DNA from: Rosa chinensis
Taxonomy: Eukaryota; Streptophyta; Magnoliopsida; Rosales; Rosaceae
Assembly: GCF_002994745.2 (NCBI RefSeq)
Contig: NC_037092.1
Span: 87,334,398 to 87,398,397, forward strand
DNA length: 64,000 nucleotides
Direction: 5' to 3'
Below, one piece after another: positions 10,156 through 23,039 of the stretch. Position 1 is the first letter of the stretch. Each line of letters starts with the position of its first letter. Below the pieces are notes generated by a model. The model did not search any database and was not told where the DNA came from. It worked only from the letters and a program-made list of their open reading frames with translations. The translations under genes and the position numbers were made by a program.

Positions 10156-12261
10156 AGCTCTATCGAATAGAGAAGTGTACAAGACCGAGCATCGGGTGAA
10201 CATGCAGCTGCTTGATGACCTGTACGAGAGGTTTCTCAATAGGGTTTGGAGTACCTTAACAGTCGGGCAGTAGTTGCTGAGGCACATGTGGGTGTTAATG
10301 GGGGTGTTGTACAAAGTCAACAGAACCAGTCGGGCGAGGCGAGGTCGCGCTCCCGAGACTCGGCGGGTGAGGTAAGGCAGCGGCCTCGGGTTCCAGTGGG
10401 GCGAGAGGGACAGTCCCCCCAAGTTTGAAAGGAAACGAGGCAGTGCCCCGAAGTTCCTATAGAGGGAGGGGTGTCTGCCCTGGCCCAAGTTGAGAGGAAG
10501 TCCCCCGATATTCAAATGGAGGAAGGTGCCCACGATATCGAGCAAGGCGCTCCGGACGTTGTAGTGTGGCGAGCTCCAAAAGCTCCAACCCTGGACGTAG
10601 AGATGTCTGTGGAGGAGTTGTTCGAGGAAGTTGAGTGGCGTCAGAGTGATACCAGTGCTAGGGTTCGCCAGGTGAAGGACATGATTTTGGAGCAACTGAA
10701 GGGTGTTTATGGCACCGATATAGAGGGTCCAGGGTCACGAGAGGTTATCGCTGTTGATAGCGGGGAGGCCAAGGTAACTAGCCAAGTTGCTGATGCCATA
10801 GTGGTGGTGGCTGAGGCTGGCTATGTTTAGCAGGGCGATGGGGAAGGTGCAGGTGGTGAGGATGCCCATGTGACTGAGGTGGTGGCTTCCGTTCAGCCAA
10901 GTAAAGGAGATGAGGCCCGAGGCACTGGTACCTGCGCGCGTACTAATGGTGCTAGGCTAAGGAAGAGGACTGCCTCGCAGCTTGGTCTCGGGAGTCCACT
11001 CGTGGGGGTGAGTATCAATACTCGCGGGGGAAAGAGGTCCCTAGTTGACGAGGTGGTACGCTCCTGCTCTACCAGTGAGGGTTCCCGACACTAGCGAGAT
11101 GAGGTTGCTAAAGGTCTGTCGCGCGCAGACTCTTGGCGAGATCTGTATTAATGATGGTGCGATTGTGCATATGTTTGTGGATCTACGCAACTACTGTCGC
11201 GACCAAGGTCGTATTAATGTGGACGATCCTCGCCAAGGATATCGGGACCCCTAAGAGAGACTCATGAGGGTGAGTGCTGTGTTTTTATTACTCGCTCTCT
11301 CTTTTTGTTCTCTGTTTTCTACTATTTGTGGCCCTGTGCTCATGCTTCCTGGTATAGGGCCCGCGGGGCTTCCAGAAGCTTCCAATGTGGGTGGGATGAA
11401 TGTGCCAGCTAGGCCGGTACTCGGATATGTGGTTAGAACCGGGTGTGTTGTCGCCGCTGATGATAAGTATTGGGGTCTCCTATTGGTGGGCCCTATCGAG
11501 TGCTTTGTTATTCCTGACTCGTCATTGGAGTGTGTCGAGAAGAATGCAGTTCTGATTGGCCATGTTTTCCCCCTCCTTATGGGCTGCTGCAGCTGCTGTG
11601 CGCTCGGTTTCTGCTTGTGCACACGATTCCATGAGGTCACGCATTTCAATCTTGAGTGCAGTGGTGGTATCGGTGGTCATGACCAAGTGTGTCTCATTGT
11701 TTGGGCTGAGGAATTTGAGTGTGCGCTGAACCTAGCAGGCCACTCCTTTGCAGGGTTGATCGTCATCGTGTGTATCGGGGGTGCTGGTAGCCATTGGTAG
11801 AGTGTGTTGTCCCACTAGCAAGGGTCCATAGGGACTCCTTCTAGCGCCAAATATTTCAGCTGTATAGAGGGATGTCTGGTCCAGCCGAATCACGAGATGT
11901 ATTGTTTTGTCACTATCGCTATCGATTTCGTTTATCTATAAAACAAACAAAGGTCAGAGGGTAGGCTGGTTGTACCGGCCTTCAACGCTTCGATGGCTAA
12001 GTCAGTTATAAGATAAAGATAATGGAAAGTGATAATAAACAGTTACCTCTTTTGGGTGTTGGAGATGATCCTTGTATCATCGATTTGGGGGAGCATGGTT
12101 TCATTTCATTTGGTGTGGGACGATTTGGGTCCCGATACCGCCCCCAAGGGGTATCGGGATCCCCTTATGGGAGTTCCCTTGTTACTTTTTGGCAGCTAGA
12201 TGAGCCTTGTACTTCTGGTACTTGTGCTTGGGAGGTATATGTATACCAACACCCGTAGGAA
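10156..12261 (+). other. Unclassified, probably transposon-derived segment
   Basis: About 2.1 kb lies between the end of block A and the truncated 3' end of the Copia. Plus-strand fragments read LLDDLYERFLNRVW (near 10210), an acidic segment VEMSVEELFEEVEWRQSD with a following VRQVKDMILEQLKG (10597-10700), and a basic segment near 10930-11040, in different frames with stops. A 178-aa ORF at 11264-11800 has a hydrophobic start but no family I recognise. An imperfect inverted repeat around GATACC and GGTATCGGGA is at 12133-12163. No terminal repeats or target duplication were found. It has higher GC content than its surroundings. I cannot assign a family. Confidence 0.45.
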
Positions 12262-13017
12262 TCTTTTCTTCCATAACATTTCTTTGCCCACTTCCATAGC
12301 TGCTATGAACTTTGACTCTTTTGCGGAAAAAGCAACAAACATCTGTAACTTTAATTTCCATGAGACAGTTCCCCCTGAAAATGTAATCAAGTATCTTGAT
12401 GTTGAATTTCTCGAGTCAACATCTCCCGCCATATATGCACTTGTATAGCCAACCAGTTCATGTATACCACTTCCAAAGCATAATCTCATCTTGGAAGTAT
12501 TTTTAAGAATCCACTTCATACCATTTTGATGCTTTTTGTTGAAATTAGACAGAACTCTGCTAACAACACCAACTGCGTATGTTGTGTCTGGTCTTGCGCA
12601 CACCATTGTATACGTTAGACTCTTGATGGCTGAGGTATATGGCTCCTCCACCATGTCTTCCTCTTCTCCTTGACTGAAACCTTTCATGACTAGCCTTGCC
12701 TTGACTTTGAGTCGTAAGGTATTTTCTATAGTCTTCCGTTTGTACACCCATTTGTTCTTGAGTGCTCCTTTACCTTTCAGTAACTCCACCATATCACAAG
12801 TCTGGCTCTCATGCAAGGATTTCCTCTCTTCTTGCATGGCTTCCAACCTCTCTCCCATGTGGTCATTTGTCAGAGCTTCTTCATAAGACTCTGGTTCTCC
12901 TCCATCTGTGAGAGTAACGAACTCATGTAGAGGGTATCTCCTTTGGGATCTGTGTTCCTTGGTTGATCTTCTAACTTGAGACTCAACCGCTTCTCTTCAA
13001 GGGGTCCTTATCTCTTT
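12262..13017 (-). pseudogene. Copia reverse transcriptase/RNase H remnant
   Basis: Minus-strand reading: EALTNDHMGERLEAMQEE, then LKNKWVYKRK and KARLVMKGFSQ (start of the Copia reverse transcriptase), then a jump directly to EPYTSAIKSLTYTMVCARPD and WILKNTSKMRLCFG, i.e. the segment with the YVDD catalytic motif is deleted. RNase H follows with AYMAGDVDSRNSTSRYLITF and FVAFSAKESKFIAAMEVGKE. The product stops being RNase H-like at about 12262, before the last catalytic region. Inactive. Confidence 0.88.
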
Positions 13018-13479
13018 CTAATCATCAGTTTTAGGCAGCTTAGCATGAGATAACATTGTTCTGATTCTTTCAACAATAGTTATGTTCATCCTCTCGGCCA
13101 CTCCGTTGTGCTGAAGAGTCTTTAGAACATATTGGTCATGCTCAATTTTGTTAACTTTGCAACAGTGTTTGAACACCCCCATGTACTCTCCCTCATTGTC
13201 GATGCAAATGCATTTCAGGGTCCTGCTGGTCTCCAGTTCAACTCTGACATGAAATTGCTTAAATACTTCGAGCACTTGATCTTTAGTTCTCAGTGCATAA
13301 ACCCATACCTTCCTGGAATAATCATCTATGAAGGTTACAAAGTATCTTGCACCTCCGAGAGTACTAGTGGTCATGAGACCACAAACATCAGAATATACAA
13401 CATCCAACACATTGGATTTCCTGGGTGCAGGGAAATAATGGAATGAAGCTCTGTTTTGCTTTCCAGCCAAGCAGTGCAT
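13018..13479 (-). pseudogene. Copia integrase core fragment
   Basis: About 153 residues of the integrase catalytic core: YSDVCGLM, FVTFIDDYSRKVWVY, IDNEGEYMG and LQHNGVAERMN. These are the D-D-E landmarks of the Copia integrase, with the second normally read as SDNGGEY and the third as NGVAER. IDNEGEY and DQYVLKTLQHNG show substitutions at conserved places. The domain is broken by stops on both sides (13488 and 13017). Confidence 0.88.
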
Positions 13480-13487
13480 GCATGATT

Positions 13488-13994
13488 TTAGATGATATGT
13501 TTAACATTGACCTTGATCAATACCTCTCTCTTGGTTGGAATAGTAAGTTCCTTTTCACTAATGTGACTGAGCCACCTTTGCCATACCTCGACCGGTGAAA
13601 CTTCTCCGTGTGTAATTGCATACTCACTACAAACTTTTGCATATGTCTTGTAGAGAGTGTTCTCCTTCTTCCCTCGAGCTAGAATTCTAGACCATTGCTG
13701 AGCTTCCACTTTCCATCACCAAAGATATTTGTGTACCATCTCATCAAGTAGTTATGTGGAGATCAAGTTGAGACGCATGTCTGGAACATGTCTCACATCC
13801 TTGAGAACCAGGCAGCGGCCTATGTTGGTTTTAAGGGAAATATCTCCCCTTCCCACAATCTTGGACAACTTATCATTTCCTATCCTGACATTACCGAAAT
13901 TCCCAATATTGTAGGATGTAAAGAACTCCCTCCATGAGGTTACATGAAACGATGTGCCGGAATCGACGATCCAACATGTATCTTGAAATGTCAA
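13488..13994 (-). pseudogene. Copia protease and GAG-pre-integrase region
   Basis: The protease segment (13994-13752) shows CWIVDSGTSFHVT, the DSG catalytic motif of the retropepsin, followed by HVPDMRLNLIS. The pre-integrase zinc region follows at 13709-13488 (EVWQRWLSHISEKEL, normally LWHxRLGHxSExGL). The two lie in different frames, so a frameshift separates them. The upstream end of gag, with KRPHVEGLQKAQEG from the zinc-knuckle exit read in a shifted frame, is 14126-13996. Confidence 0.85.
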
Positions 13995-13995
13995 A

Positions 13996-14126
13996 TTAAC
14001 ATGACCCTCTCCACAAATGATGACTACCTCGTCTCCATATGAGGTAGTAATGGTTGTGTATCTGGCACCACCTTTCTCGGCCTGTTCCCTCTTGAGCCTT
14101 CTGCAATCCCTCTACATGTGGCCTTT
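13996..14126 (-). pseudogene. Copia gag C-terminal end (right of the solo-LTR insertion)
   Basis: In the correct frame the minus strand reads GHM, then RDCRRLKREQAEKGGARY, the second half of a CCHC zinc knuckle, and continues to GDEVVIICGEGHVNLTFQDT before the protease. The first half of the knuckle (CFHYGEKG) is at about 29530-29553, on the other side of the 15.4-kb insertion. The shared CCTTT at 14122-14126 and 29521-29525 marks the insertion point. Confidence 0.85.
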
Positions 14127-14739
14127 TGACAGGACTCGCCCCAGATTTCACCTTGAAAATCCAAAGTGGCCTTGAGGGGCCCAACTCAGAAGAAATTCTA
14201 CCATGAAAATCCATTTACACTTCTAAAATAATCCACCATTAATCTTCTAGAGCCACCATGCTCCCTATATCACAACATCTCCCAATTCACAAATAATTCT
14301 GAACTTAAGAATATTAATCTCATAGGTTATCCGAGCAATCTAATATACAGGCGTACAAGAGAATAGAATACAAGATAAAGATCCGATACTTTTATAATGC
14401 GGAAGCTATGACAGCTATGCCTCAACCCTATGTAAGCTCGACCTCAAGCTAAACTGGCCTGCAAACTGGGCATTTAAAACCAAAGGGCTCAGGGGAAAAC
14501 ATTTAAAAAAACGTTAAGAGTGAGTGGACGAAAATTAAGTAATTTCGAATGAACAAGTAAAACTTAATGCTTTCCCAAGTTATTCTCTAAAACCTCGCAT
14601 GCAGTAACAATCTTGGAAAATACTTTCAATCATCATCTTTACTGCAATCTTAATCACGTAAAAATAGAGCATCTTACAATCTCTTAAAATCTCATCCTCA
14701 ATCCTTTTTAAAAGATCATTTTCAAGAGGTTTGTTTGAT

Positions 14740-14935
14740 GACTAGAAAGGACTGCTGTCTAGTCATCTCATGCCATCAGGGGGGAACTGCCACCCAGATG
14801 ACACATCGGAAGGAACTGCCAACCGGATTAGGAGGCGGTGGATAGAAGGGACTGCCAACTAACTACCTCATGTCATCTGGAAGGGACTGCCAACCAGACT
14901 ATTACCTAGAAAGGACTGCCAACTAGGTAATATAC
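14740..14935 (+). repeat. Degenerate tandem repeat in the solo LTR
   Basis: Repeated words of the type GAAGGGACTGCCAACCAGAT occur about six times (AAGGACTGCTGTCTAG, GGGAACTGCCACCCAG, GGAACTGCCAACCGG, AGGGACTGCCAACTAAC, AGGGACTGCCAACCAG, AGGACTGCCAACTAGG) spaced roughly 25-45 bp apart. Confidence 0.75.
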
Positions 14936-15787
14936 GCATGCGCCGAAGATAGCCTCCTCAATAAACTGGAAATAACCTCTTTCAATTACTTGCTTTCGGA
15001 AAGAAACTCGATATTACTTCAATAAATCTCGATAATTCAATCATGCTCAAATATTCGATGAAACATTCATACTCGTGAATCCTCATAAAAACCGATATTC
15101 GAAATCAATAGTTTCATAATATTTTCTTAATCAGTCACTTCCCGAAAATCATTTCTCAACTCAATAACTCATAAAAAAATAGCTTGAAAAATCTATTGAA
15201 AGCCCTCGGAAAGGAAATCCACTAAAAAATCCCGTAACTCATAGAGCATAATAAATCTCAAGAAATCAAGCTCATAAAATCATAACACTCAATAATTCAA
15301 ATAATAAATTAAACCTCAATCGGAAAAATAATAATATACTGCATGCACATTTAATTTAAAATAAATGTCCACTCACAGTACTATTTAGGTGATCACGCAC
15401 ACGAGTTCTTTCATCGAGCAATAGCTCGGTATATCACCCTGTACACAATCATAATTCATGAATAACGATTCGGCAATTAAATACGATTCCTAAAATCAAA
15501 TCCTCATAATCACATCTTCACTTCTTCTCGGATTCAACCCAAATTATATCACTAATACCAATTCGTTAATTTAAAGGTTCCAAGGCAGAACCGAGAGATA
15601 TCCGACTGTCAGATTCTCGTAAATCGGTAATGAAAATTCTAAATTCCGAAAATTTCATAATCAACACAACTTTTCTTCAATTCCAACCAAATTCACATTT
15701 ACGAGCTCTACATCAATTATAGGATTTAATAAGCTAAAAATCGAAGTCAGAAAACTGCCATACGTGCCTCCACGCGCCACCTACAGT

Positions 15788-16420
15788 CACTACACCAATT
15801 TTGTTATCAGACAACACTTTTTGCACAACGAAAAAAAAAAATGTGTTGTGTGATGAAGAAAAGTGAATCACACAACATGTTTAGTAAACTTACGTTGTAT
15901 AAGGTGGTTAAAATTATGAAATTTTTGTTTAGAAGGTCATTGCACAACGGTTACAAGAATAATCTATTGTCTGAATCATAAAAAAAAATAGCGGCAGATT
16001 TCCCTCCCAGATCGACTCAAATTTGGCTCCAAATTGGTACTACATAGCACAACAGTATAGTTATATCTGTTGTATGAAAGTACCATGCAAAACATGATAC
16101 AACGGTTTTTGACTTTTTGTTGTGTGATGAAGTGGGAAATATTTGAATGTGCCTTTATTTGGCCCAAAATGGCACTCGAGCCCCCCAAAAACCTCCAAGT
16201 TTTGATTGAAATATATAGCACCAAATTGATAATCAGACAACCAAATGAGTTGTTTCCGTTGTGTAAATGAGCATTGGCTAGCATGTTACTTTGGTTGCAT
16301 ATTATAGCGGGAACTTTTCCCTCTTTGGAACCTTAGCTGAGATTTAATTTGTTCACAATCAGACAACAAAACTTCGTGTTTATGTTGTCTGATTTATAAA
16401 GCAAAAATTAAAAGCCCGCC
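15788..16420 (+). repeat. CACTA left subterminal repeat region
   Basis: Copies of (A)CAGACAACA, GCACAACG and their complements TTGTTGTCTGA / CGTTGTGT occur at about 15808, 15825, 15842, 15885, 15945, 15968, 16048, 16085, 16115, 16235, 16360 and 16383. Subterminal motifs of this kind are the TNPA-type binding sites in characterised CACTA elements; the binding role here is by analogy. Confidence 0.75.
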
Positions 16421-19400
16421 CACCTTTGACAACTTAATTAGCTAGCTAGGTTTATTGGATTTACTCTCACTTTGTCAAAACAGCCGTTTCCTCTCGTCGA
16501 GTAGCTCTCTTCTCAACTTCATCAAAAACCATCACTCTCTCATCAAAACACCATGGCTCTCTCATGAAAACACCATCTGTCATCAAAACATGCACATGCA
16601 TCTCGATTAGGTCTATCTCTCAGAAGCCATGCCAACCCATTCCCTCTCTCATCTCCCCTCAGCTGCAAACCAAATAGGAAGCCGCTTGGAGTTTTGATTC
16701 TAAGCAAAATCACCACGAAGCAGTGACCTTGTTGTTCTTGCGCAGCCCACTTGAAACCACTGAGCAGATCTCTCTCTCTCTCTTTCTCTTTTCTATCCGT
16801 CACTCGCTATTAATGGTGCTCCGGCCACGAACCCGTCTATACTGAGCAGTTTGACGACGAATCCTACCAGACTTAACCTCCACTGTGATCTGTCGAAGCT
16901 TGTGGGTTCAGGTAAGATTCCAATTCCACCTCTCGAATATGGGTCATCTAAATTCATGTAATTCATGCTTATTTTCATTAGTTATGTGATTGTATTGAAC
17001 TAAGAAAGCAAAAACAAGCATGCCCACAAAGAAAAAAAATGATGTAGTTACTGTGATTGTGTGAGTGGTTTCCCACGAATTCTCCTTCTCTAGATTTGGT
17101 CTGTTCGCCTCATTCTACCATGTTTGGATTTCCTGATTTTGATTTTAGGGTTTTTGGGGATTTTTTTTCAACGGAAAAGACTGTTGCTTTAGGAAATTGG
17201 ATAACTGATTTGTCAAAATGGAGATAAGGTTTTTGACATGTAAATTGCTCAAGTAATGTCGTAACAAATAGCAACTCTGTTTGATTAGAGTCTAGGGAAC
17301 AAAATAGTATTTGATTGGTTCAGACTTACAATCTAGATTATCTAAATTGGTGGTGAGTTGATGGTGTTAGTGTTTGGAATATGATTTGATCTTTTCATGA
17401 TATTGTTAGACCCCAGAAAGTGAATTTAGTTTAGGCTTAGTAGATTCAGTGTTCTTTTTGCATTTGCCTTGATTGAAGATGTATATTCTGTGCAGTAAAG
17501 TGATTGTAAATTCATGGAAAAATAGAGGGTTCGGTTACAATATTGAAAGTGTAGAGTATCATGGTGACTTTCAGTTTCCATTGGCTTGTATTGCTTGAAT
17601 GTTGAATGTGAATCTTACTTTCCAAACCGAAAATGTGGTGATTTTTCTTCAATTAGTATTCCATAAGTCAAGGACAGCATTTCAAAACAGGCCTAATTGT
17701 TTTTTTGTGTACAAATATCATTTTGAAGTTTGGATATATTTGTTTTTCACCTCAGGTATGATAGTGTACGAAAAGCAAGTTGTGAATATGCACTTTAAAA
17801 ACATGTATCTATTTGGTTGGAACTAGTTTTCTGAGCTTTTCTTTTTTCAGTTTCTTCTTGTTGGGACAGGGAAGAATGAGTTTTATTGGCTTGCAATGAA
17901 TTTTTTCATGCTAATCTTGCTTATAGAAAGTGATGTGATTATTACTAACGGGAGGAAATAATGTGGTAAAAGCTAGTTTTTAGGGAAGAAGGGAGTCCTA
18001 TGATATATGTGCTTAAGACCTTTCTTCCTACAATCATATGAAGAGTCTTATCCCTCTTGGGAATTGATAGGGTGGAAGAGGAGAATGTCAAAAGACTCAA
18101 ATACCAACAGAAGGCTAAAAAAAAAATGAAATTAAGTGAATGGTTGTTTTATGCATGCATTCAAGTGCTAGTTAGTTACCCCACATTTTGACTCTACGAA
18201 TGTTTCACTGCTGTTATGTGTTTATCATCTACTGTTGTGAAAGATGCATGAGGATAGTGTGATCATGTGATGCAGTGTTGAACATGATGCAAATTTGTTT
18301 TAGCTTGTCGAGACATAATTAGATTACTAAACTTAGAAGACATAAAAGATGTAGAACTGTCATCCGGTTACCAAGAGTGGTCTCATAGACTATACATCGA
18401 AACTGTTTCAGTCTAGGGTCAATGTTGTTGCTTTTGAAAGTTCAATATTGTGACTTCAAATGTTAAATTTGAACCACTTAAACTCTACTCCCTCCCAAGG
18501 CTGTTAGGGAACTTGACTGAAAGTATTTTCAAAGTCCTCATTTAAAGAAACTACGGCTTAGCAACACTACTAATATCTAGAATTGCCAGCATTTAACAAA
18601 ACATGTTGTACAAGCTTCCAAATCCTGCAGATTCTAGTCTTTATTCAAGAATGCCAATAGGTTACAAAAAAACTATGGCCTTTGAGTAGTAAGCGCTGGT
18701 GGTTTTATTGAACAAATTTCATTTAGGTCTTGTCTAGTCATGCATTATGGAAGCTAGGAGTTATTGACCTTTCTTCCTAAATCTGATGGCCTTGTTTATT
18801 ATTCTCAGTAGCCGCACAATTAAGGCATATATATCTGGTGGAGTTGGAAGAAGTTGTAGAGTGAGTTGGACTCGTGCACTGAGCTTCACTGCTATTATTC
18901 GTATTCATTGCTGGAGCTGGATTGGTGAGTACTGTGAGCTTCACTGTTGAATTTGTGGACTGCTATTAAATTTGTTTTGAAGCTTTAATTTGTTGAAATC
19001 TATTGTTCTATGCTTAATATATATCATGGTATCATTGGATTTGTTCAGGTGAAATGTGTAGGACTGGTTTGGTTCATATATACTACATCTGCAGTTAATG
19101 TTCTTATTGGAGAATTGTTTGGATGTTGTTTTAGCATAGCTTTTCCCAATGGAGAATATGATATGTGTTTGTTCATGAACCTCCTTTAATTTTTTTTTTT
19201 TTTGCATTTTTGTTTTTGGATTTGCTTAGCCTAAATGTGTATCGATTTGTTTTTCTTCATACATTGTGGCATACTGTTCTGTCTTGTTATTGGATTTTCT
19301 TACCCTAAATGTATATCGATTTGTTTTTCTATATATATTATGCTATTCTGTTGTCTTTGTTATTGAATTTGCTTAGCCTGAATATGTGTCGATATTTTTT

Positions 19401-19578
19401 TTTCTCATTGCCTGATATTGGAGCATGTATATATGTAAATAAACTGCTGTCGGTGATTAAGAGTTCCAGAGTTTGAATTGGTAGAGTTTATGGAACTTAG
19501 TGAATGCATGCAGGATATGTGATTGGGGTTTTGTTGCTCGATGATGTAGTTTTGGTTTGTGGTTTTTGTTTAATGTAG
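16421..19578 (+). other. CACTA leader and noncoding 5' region
   Basis: About 3.2 kb precede the TNP2 start codon. A C/T-rich segment with repeated ATCAAAA and CTCTCTCATC words (16480-16580) and a (CT) run near 16765-16790 looks like promoter and 5' UTR. The rest is AT-rich with T-rich intron-like sequence and repeated GATTTGTTTTTCT words at about 19230-19400. No ORF here has a recognisable product. Confidence 0.5.
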
Positions 19579-22500
19579 ATGGATAGGTCATGGGTGCATG
19601 CTGATAGGAGATCTCATGAATATAAGTTAGGGGTGGCAGAGTTTTGTCAGTTTGCTTTGGGAAATGCTAGAGACCCTAACCGTATTTGTTGTCCTTGCAC
19701 AAAGTGTGGAAATGTGAAAGATTTTTCTGCACAAGTGATAAAGGATCACTTGTTTGTAAATGGGATTGACACAGATTATGTGAAATGGACAGAACATGGG
19801 GAGGTTGTAGTGGAGTCGGGATCATATACGGATAGTGAAAGTCTTGAATCAGAGCCAATTGAATCTGACTCTGTACAGGGTAACATGAGGGCAGATTATG
19901 AAGTAGAATTAGATAGTGATGTGGAGTTGGAAGGTGATGAGGATGAGGAGCTTTCGAGTGAGTGTAATGAATTCAAGAAATTTGTTGACGATGCCAACAA
20001 ACCCTTGTACCCTGGTTGCAATAGGCACACCAGGATGAATGTGCTTGTGAGGCTTTACAACTTGAAAGCTAAGCATGGGATGAGTGATTCGGCTTACTCG
20101 GACTGGTTGATTGCCTTTGCTGAGTATCTGCCGGAAGGAAACGAGATACCTTCCTCTGTGTACGAAGCAAAGAAGAGTTTGAGTGCATTAGGAATGGATT
20201 ACACCAAAATACATGCATGCCCTAATGACTGTATTCTGTACAGAAAACAATATGCCGATGACACTATTTGTCCTACATGTGGTACATCTAGGTGGAAAAA
20301 ATGCAAAAACAAGAAAGAGAGAGAGGGAGTCCCTGCAAAAGTGTTATGGTATTTCCCTCCTATTCCTAGGTTCAAAAGAATGTTTCAATCAACTGAAACA
20401 TCAAAGGCCTTAACTTGGCATGCCACCGAGAGAAACAAGGATGGCTTAATTCGCCATCCTGCAGATTCTGCGGCTTGGAAGTTGGTAGATGAAAAATGGG
20501 CAGATTTTGGTAATGAGCCACGAAACCTACGACTTGCATTGTCAACGGATGGGTTCAATCCCTTTAGCTCCTTAAGCAGCAAGTATAGTTGTTGGCTCGT
20601 TATTTTGGTAACCTATAATCTACCTCCATGGTTGGTAATGAAGAGGAAACACATGATGCTTACCTTATTGATATCGGGCCCTAAACAACCAGGAAACGAC
20701 ATCGATGTTTACCTTGAACCATTAATAGATGACTTAAAGCTGCTATGGGAAGGGGTGAATGGAGTTTACGATGCCATCAAAAATGAAACTTTTACTCTTA
20801 GGGCTCTACTATTCTGGACAATTAATGATTTTCCAGCGTATGGTAACCTTTCAGGGAGTATAGTGAAAGGCTACAATGCATGTCCGATTTGCCTTGATAA
20901 AACAAAACCTACAAGGCTAGTTCACGGGGGAAAGATGGCCTACACCATTCATCGGCGATTTTTAGGAAGACACCATCCTTACCGAAAGCTAAGGGCTGCT
21001 TTCAATAACCAGCCAGAACATGTAGCAGCTCCAGTGCCATTGACTGGAGAAGAATTGTTGAGCAGGGTGGAGGCTGAAGTTCCACATTGGCCGTTTGGAA
21101 AAAAAAAAACCTGCTCCTGCTTATAGGGGGGCTGAGGATGAAACTAGGCCATGTTGGAAGAAGAAGTCGATATTCTTTGAGCTTGAATATTGGAAGTATC
21201 TCCCTGTTAGGCACTGCCTTGATGTCATGCACATTGAAAAAAATGTGTGTGATAGTCTAATAGGGACGTTGTTGAACATTCCAAGAAAAACCAAAGACGG
21301 TTTGAAAACTCGTTTGGACTTGGCGGAAATGGGTATAAGATGTGGATTGCACCCAAATCTAGATGGTCCGAAAAAGAAGCGCTTGCCATTGGCAAGCTGG
21401 AACCTAACATTAGATGAAAAAAGATGTATGTGTGGATCATTTCATGGCATGAAGGTTCCTGAAAACTACTCTTCAAACATTTCAAACCTTGTTTCAATGG
21501 ATGATTTGAGGCTGATTGGACTTAAATCCCATGATTGTCATGAATTAATGCAACAGCTGCTCCCAATTGCTATCCGAGGGGTGTTGGAAAAACCGGTTAG
21601 GGTTGCAGTAATCAGGCTTTGCCTTTTTTTTTTAATGAAATTTGCAGCAAGACTATAGATGCTTCAAGGCTTCCCAAAATCCAAAGTGATCTGGTCGAAA
21701 CTTTGTGTGAGCTTGAGAAGTACTTTCCGCCATCTTTCTTTGACATAATGATTCATTTAACAGTCCACTTGGTTAGAGAAGTTGAGCTATGTGGACCGGT
21801 TTGCTTCCGATGGATGTATCCTTTGGAAAGATATATGAAGGTCTGCAAGGGCTATGTTAGGAATAAAACGCATCCGGAAGGGTGCATTGCTGAGTGTTAC
21901 ATAGCTGAAGAGGCGCTTGAGTTTTTAGGTGAACTTTTCTTTGATAATAGGACTGTTGGCATCCCAAAAGAAAACATCACAACTGACAAGCCTACCTCTG
22001 GTGCAACTGTTGAGTCTGTTTATGGCAAAGAATTTCAGCAAGCTCATCTCTGCGTGCTTCAAAACACTGAAGAATTTAGAAGCTACTTTTTGTAAGTTGA
22101 TCACTATCTATGTTTTTTACAGTTTTGCTTATTTTCTTGTTCTAATGCTTATACACTAATACTTAATAAATATTTGTGTAGGGAACACACGGAACAGTTG
22201 AAGAGGGAGTTCCCCAAGTACAAAAAGAATAAAAAGTGGTTGGTGGACAAACAAAACATGACTTTTGCTCAGTGGGTGAAGGAGAGGGTAAGTAGTTTCC
22301 ATTTAATGTAACTGTAATTTATAGACTGATAAAGCTTTTAATAATGCAGAACACAGTTGGTATAATGTTTTATTTTATTTTGCAGGTTGAATCAAAGGTT
22401 GCTGAACCAGGTTGTGATGTCCCTGAGATTGTGAGGTGGCTAGCAGATCAACCAAGCCATGAAGTCCCGAAGTTTAGTGGTTACCGAATAGGGGGAGTGC

Positions 22501-23039
22501 AATATAACACTAAGTTGCGCGATGATCTTAGGTCAACACAAAGCAGTGGGGTTTATTTGGTTGCTAAGACTCCTCAAGTAGCTAGTGCTAAGGATAAAAA
22601 CCCTATTACTGAAGACATGAGCTTCTATGGGGTGATTACCGAAATATAGGAGCTTGACTATGGTCATTTTAGGGTTCCTATTTTTAAGTGTGATTGGGTA
22701 GAGAATGAGAAGGGTGTTAGAGAAGATGATCTTGGGTTCACTTTAGTTAATTTAAATAGGAAAGGTTATCTAAATGACTGTTTTGTTTTGGGAAAAAGTG
22801 TGGAGCAAATATTTTATGTTGAAGACCCTGTAGATCGTAGGTGGGCAGTTGTGGTGAGAGTCCCAAAAAGAGATTACATTGATTCTGTTCAGGAGGATGA
22901 TGTTGGGGACACCATTCTTTCCCACCCCCCCATCGCAACTACAATGCCAGCTATTCAGTCACATGATAACTCTCAAGATGAGGAGCCAATGGGTTATAGG
23001 CGTGCAGGGAATGAGGATATAGTAGTTGAGGGAGCGTAG
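19579..23039 (+). pseudogene. CACTA TNP2-type transposase (three lesions)
   Basis: Catalytic transposase of CACTA elements. The ATG at 19579 opens a transposase-associated domain (MDRSWV, CPCTKCGN, DYVKWTEHGE; residues 1-80), an acidic linker, a Cys pair (CPNDCILY, CPTCGTSRWK) and the TNP2 core with catalytic Asp motifs LSTDGFNPF and TINDFPAYGNLSG. DUF4218-type (YFPPSFFDIMIHLTVHLV, RWMYPLERYMK) and DUF4216-type (RRWAVVVRVPKRDY) domains follow. Likely exons: 19579-22091, 22182-22287 and 22386-23039, with GT-AG borders and matching phase. Lesions: a frameshift in an A11 run at 21099-21109, another in a T10 run at 21624-21633, and an in-frame TAG at 22647-22649 where the family has a Trp or Ile. 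Apart from these the protein is complete in length. Both frameshifts are in homopolymers, so assembly error is possible. Confidence 0.9.

Noticed and set aside
11264..11800. 178-aa ORF with a signal-peptide-like start
   Set aside because: A secreted protein was considered, but the ORF has an open antisense frame, no recognisable domain, sits in transposon-derived sequence and has no supporting promoter or homology that I can see.
12262..13017. Active Copia element
   Set aside because: The catalytic part of the reverse transcriptase and the 3' LTR are absent, and gag and integrase contain stops.
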